The notes under the pieces: generated by a model
What the model was told of the DNA's origin: nothing
What the model saw: the letters and a program-made list of their open reading frames with translations, nothing else
The model's database searches: none
Assembly: GCF_013393325.1 (NCBI RefSeq)
Contig: NZ_QJRC01000095.1
Coordinates: 372,001 to 436,000 of the forward strand
Length of the DNA stretch: 64,000 nt
DNA from: Pseudomonas hunanensis
GTDB lineage: Bacteria; Pseudomonadota; Gammaproteobacteria; Pseudomonadales; Pseudomonadaceae
Direction of reading: 5' to 3'
In this document: piece by piece, positions 62,124-64,000 of the stretch
How the letters are laid out: each line of letters begins with the position of its first letter
Numbering within the stretch: the first letter of the stretch is position 1
Translations under genes and position numbers: made by a program

Positions 62124-63769
62124 GGCGTTTCGCTCCAGCGCACATGGCACACCGCGACGGGCAGGCCGTGTTGCCTGCAGAACTCCAGCCAGCGCAGTTG
62201 GTTGTCCTGCAGACGGTCACCGGGCCCCTTGACCTCGACCATGCGATAACGGCCCTGCTCGGGCCAGAACTGGATCAGGTCCGGCATGCCGGCGCGGTTG
62301 CTGCGAATGTCCTGCAGCAGGCGCAGAAAGCACTGCTTCAGTTGGGCGGCCGGCAGGCAAGCCAAAGCCTGTTGCAGCAGGTCTTCGCTGAGCATGGACC
62401 AGAACACGAACGGCGACTGCAGGCCCTGCTTGCCCTTGTAGCAGTCGAGAATCGCCTGGTGATGGCTGCCGTCATCGAGCCGCCCGAGGCAGCGCTGGAA
62501 CAGTGCACTGCGCCGTTGCTGGAAGTCGCTGTCGTGCAGGTCCTGTGGCGCAGCCTGGAACGGGTTGAAGAATGCGCCGGGCACCGGGGCGAAGATGGCC
62601 TCCCAGCACAACAGGCCAAACAGGCTGTTGAACAACGTGTTCTCCACATAATGTGCCTGCCCCCCCTCTAGCGCCAGGTGCTGACGCACGGCTTCTTCCA
62701 CGCCCAGTGCCGCGTGCTCGCGGGGCAGTTCAAGTTCGATCAGCTCCAGCGGCGCGACACGCTGGCGCCGCTGTGGCGGGCCGCCAAGCTTGCGCGCCAG
62801 GCGTGGCAGCATGCGTTCCAGGGCCTGCACTTCCAGCGCATTGGCCGGTGCCGCAGCCAGCTGTAGCGCCAGTGCATGGGCCTGGGGCCACTGTTCGCTG
62901 CGCTCCAGTACCCGCACCTGGCGAATGCGTGCCTGGGCATGGTCGCACTGCGCGTACACGGCCATGGCCAGATCCCAGTCCCCCTGGCGCTCGCATTGTT
63001 GGCCCAAGGCGAATTGCAGCCGCGCATGGCGCCGGGCCAGCCAAGGGTTTTCACTGTTCAGCCCTTGCAGGGTCGCGAGGATCGACACTGGGTCGCCACC
63101 CTGCTCCAGGCGCTCGGCGCACTGGTGCAACGCCATGGCCAGGTCGAGCTCGTCACGCCGTTGCAAGGCTCGGGAATCGCTGCTGAACGGCACCTGCTCG
63201 TAGCGCAGCAGGCCAAGGTCGGCGAGGACGAAGTCTGACCAGTCCTGGTACAGGTTGCCGAAGAACAACAAACGCACCCGGTCGCACAGAGGCTGCAAGC
63301 ACCACTGAAGGATGCGCACCTCGCTGTCGGGAAACCATTCGGCCAAAGGCCGGGCCCGTAGCTCCAGTGGCTTCAGCTGTGCCAACAGCTCATGCTTGGC
63401 GGCACGCGGGCGGCTCAGTTGTCGGGCGAAACAACGGGCCAGTTCGTCCTTGCGTAGCAAGGCGAACAGCTGCTCCAGTTCCAGTTGCTCGGGTTCCCGC
63501 ACCCAGCCCAGGGCCTGCAATGGCTGCAGCGCCAGCGCAGTGTCGCCGATTTCGGCGTAGTCGAGCCGGTCGCTGCGAAACAACTCGCCTTTGCGCATGA
63601 CCATACGCACCATCAAGGCTTGGGCTGGTGCTTGCAGTTGGCTGAATGCGCGGATGAAAGCCAGTTCCTGGTCATCGAGCAGGTCCTGGTAGCGCTGTTC
63701 GACCCACAGCACAACCTGGCGGAAGTTGTACAGGTAGTAGAACGGGTCGTCGACGGAATGGGCGATCAC
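62120..63769 (-). CDS. FAN1-type structure-specific nuclease (VRR-NUC domain)
   Basis: A 549-residue homologue of bacterial FAN1: a SAP-like and helical N-terminal part (YYLYNFRQVVLWVEQRYQDLL; LGWVREPEQLELEQLF), a tetratricopeptide-like middle, and a C-terminal VRR-NUC domain with the PD-(D/E)xK core RAGMPDLIQFWPEQGRYRMVEVKGPGDRLQDNQLRWL. Cuts 5' flaps and crosslink-containing DNA in repair. Start is GTG (GTG-ATC-GCC). Overlaps the helicase gene by four bases, so the two are made together. Confidence 0.9.
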   Translation of the reverse strand: MIAHSVDDPFYYLYNFRQVVLWVEQRYQDLLDDQELAFIRAFSQLQAPAQALMVRMVMRKGELFRSDRLDYAEIGDTALALQPLQALGWVREPEQLELEQLFALLRKDELARCFARQLSRPRAAKHELLAQLKPLELRARPLAEWFPDSEVRILQWCLQPLCDRVRLLFFGNLYQDWSDFVLADLGLLRYEQVPFSSDSRALQRRDELDLAMALHQCAERLEQGGDPVSILATLQGLNSENPWLARRHARLQFALGQQCERQGDWDLAMAVYAQCDHAQARIRQVRVLERSEQWPQAHALALQLAAAPANALEVQALERMLPRLARKLGGPPQRRQRVAPLELIELELPREHAALGVEEAVRQHLALEGGQAHYVENTLFNSLFGLLCWEAIFAPVPGAFFNPFQAAPQDLHDSDFQQRRSALFQRCLGRLDDGSHHQAILDCYKGKQGLQSPFVFWSMLSEDLLQQALACLPAAQLKQCFLRLLQDIRSNRAGMPDLIQFWPEQGRYRMVEVKGPGDRLQDNQLRWLEFCRQHGLPVAVCHVRWSETP

Positions 63770-63860
63770 GGGCTAAGGTCAGTTTGTGGTAACAGGCACT
63801 GGTTATACATACAGACAAGCATGCCTGACAAGCGCCGTGGGTCAGCTCGATGGTGCTTTG

Positions 63861-63903
63861 TGTAGGAGCGGCCTTGTGTCGCGATGGGCTGCGCAGCAGC
63901 CCC
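63861..63903 (-). repeat. REP element, left half of an inverted pair
   Basis: Contains TGTAGGAGCGGCCTTGTGTC then GCGA and a GGGCTGCGCAGCAGCCC hairpin. Its reverse complement shares a 24-base block with the right element. Confidence 0.85.
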
Positions 63904-63932
63904 CGGATATCGAGAACAACGCCAATATCACT

Positions 63933-63976
63933 GAGGCCGCTTGGCGGCCCTTTCGCGACACAAGGCCGCTCCTACA
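63933..63976 (+). repeat. REP element, right half of an inverted pair
   Basis: GAGGCCGCTTGGCGGCCC hairpin followed by TTTCGCGACACAAGGC and GCTCCTACA. It is the inverted partner of the element at 63861-63903, a BIME-like arrangement downstream or upstream of the FAN1 gene. Confidence 0.85.
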
Positions 63977-64000
63977 GGGGTTGCGTGACGTATCAAACTA

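Overview
The window is a contiguous piece of a high-GC gammaproteobacterial chromosome, almost certainly from the Pseudomonas putida group. Three things point there: the gene order cysS-glnS-ppiB-lpxH-AHL acylase, an McpP-like chemoreceptor beside uppP, and a ureDABCEJFG cluster next to an integrase; REP sequences of the P. putida type (shared block TCGCGACACAAGG...); and the typical Pseudomonas codon bias, which also creates very long antisense open frames. Nearly all of it is chromosomal backbone; no plasmid origin, rRNA, tRNA, CRISPR array, insertion sequence or complete prophage was seen.

Layout. 1-6.4 kb: cysS (cut by the window edge), glnS, ppiB-lpxH and a penicillin-amidase-fold AHL acylase. 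6.5-9.8 kb: an accessory-looking islet of small genes, with a Fur-like protein reduced to its DNA-binding domain, a two-helix membrane protein, a secreted protein, a Mor-type activator and two paralogous DUF2589 proteins. 9.8-16.9 kb: tamA-tamB (outer-membrane assembly), a GNAT acetyltransferase and xthA. 16.9-19.9 kb: an ECF sigma/anti-sigma pair divergent from an SrpA-type catalase and cytochrome b561, with matching ECF-type promoters on the two strands. 19.9-30 kb: an MFS transporter, regulators, an SDR/isomerase pair divergent from a TetR regulator, an exported DUF4157 protein, a bile-acid-symporter-family permease, AmpC, small conserved proteins and an EamA exporter. 30-35 kb: an orphan PotD-like binding protein divergent from an iron-sulfur flavin oxidoreductase and an XRE-cupin regulator, then an NDH-2-like enzyme. 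35-41.7 kb: azoR/LysR, a MmcQ/YjbR protein, a DUF1294 protein, uppP, mcpP and pnuC with a NadR-like ATPase.

41.9-47.3 kb holds a complete functional-amyloid operon fapABCDEF, with an internal terminator-like hairpin after fapC, a possible RNA switch over the fapE ribosome binding site and an octapeptide-repeat linker in FapC. 47.5-50.5 kb: an LTA-synthase-like phosphotransferase and a DUF899 protein. 50.5-56.1 kb: the complete urease operon ureDABCEJFG on the minus strand. 56.3-63.8 kb: a tyrosine recombinase, NnrS, an unusual LysM-like/glycine-zipper protein that may be an orphan membrane-active effector, and a coupled FAN1-type nuclease plus Rad3/DinG-type helicase. The window ends in an inverted REP pair.

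The most promising leads are the DUF2589/Mor islet, the ECF-catalase-cytochrome b561 module, the LysM-like/glycine-zipper protein and the unusual RNA and protein features of the fap operon.
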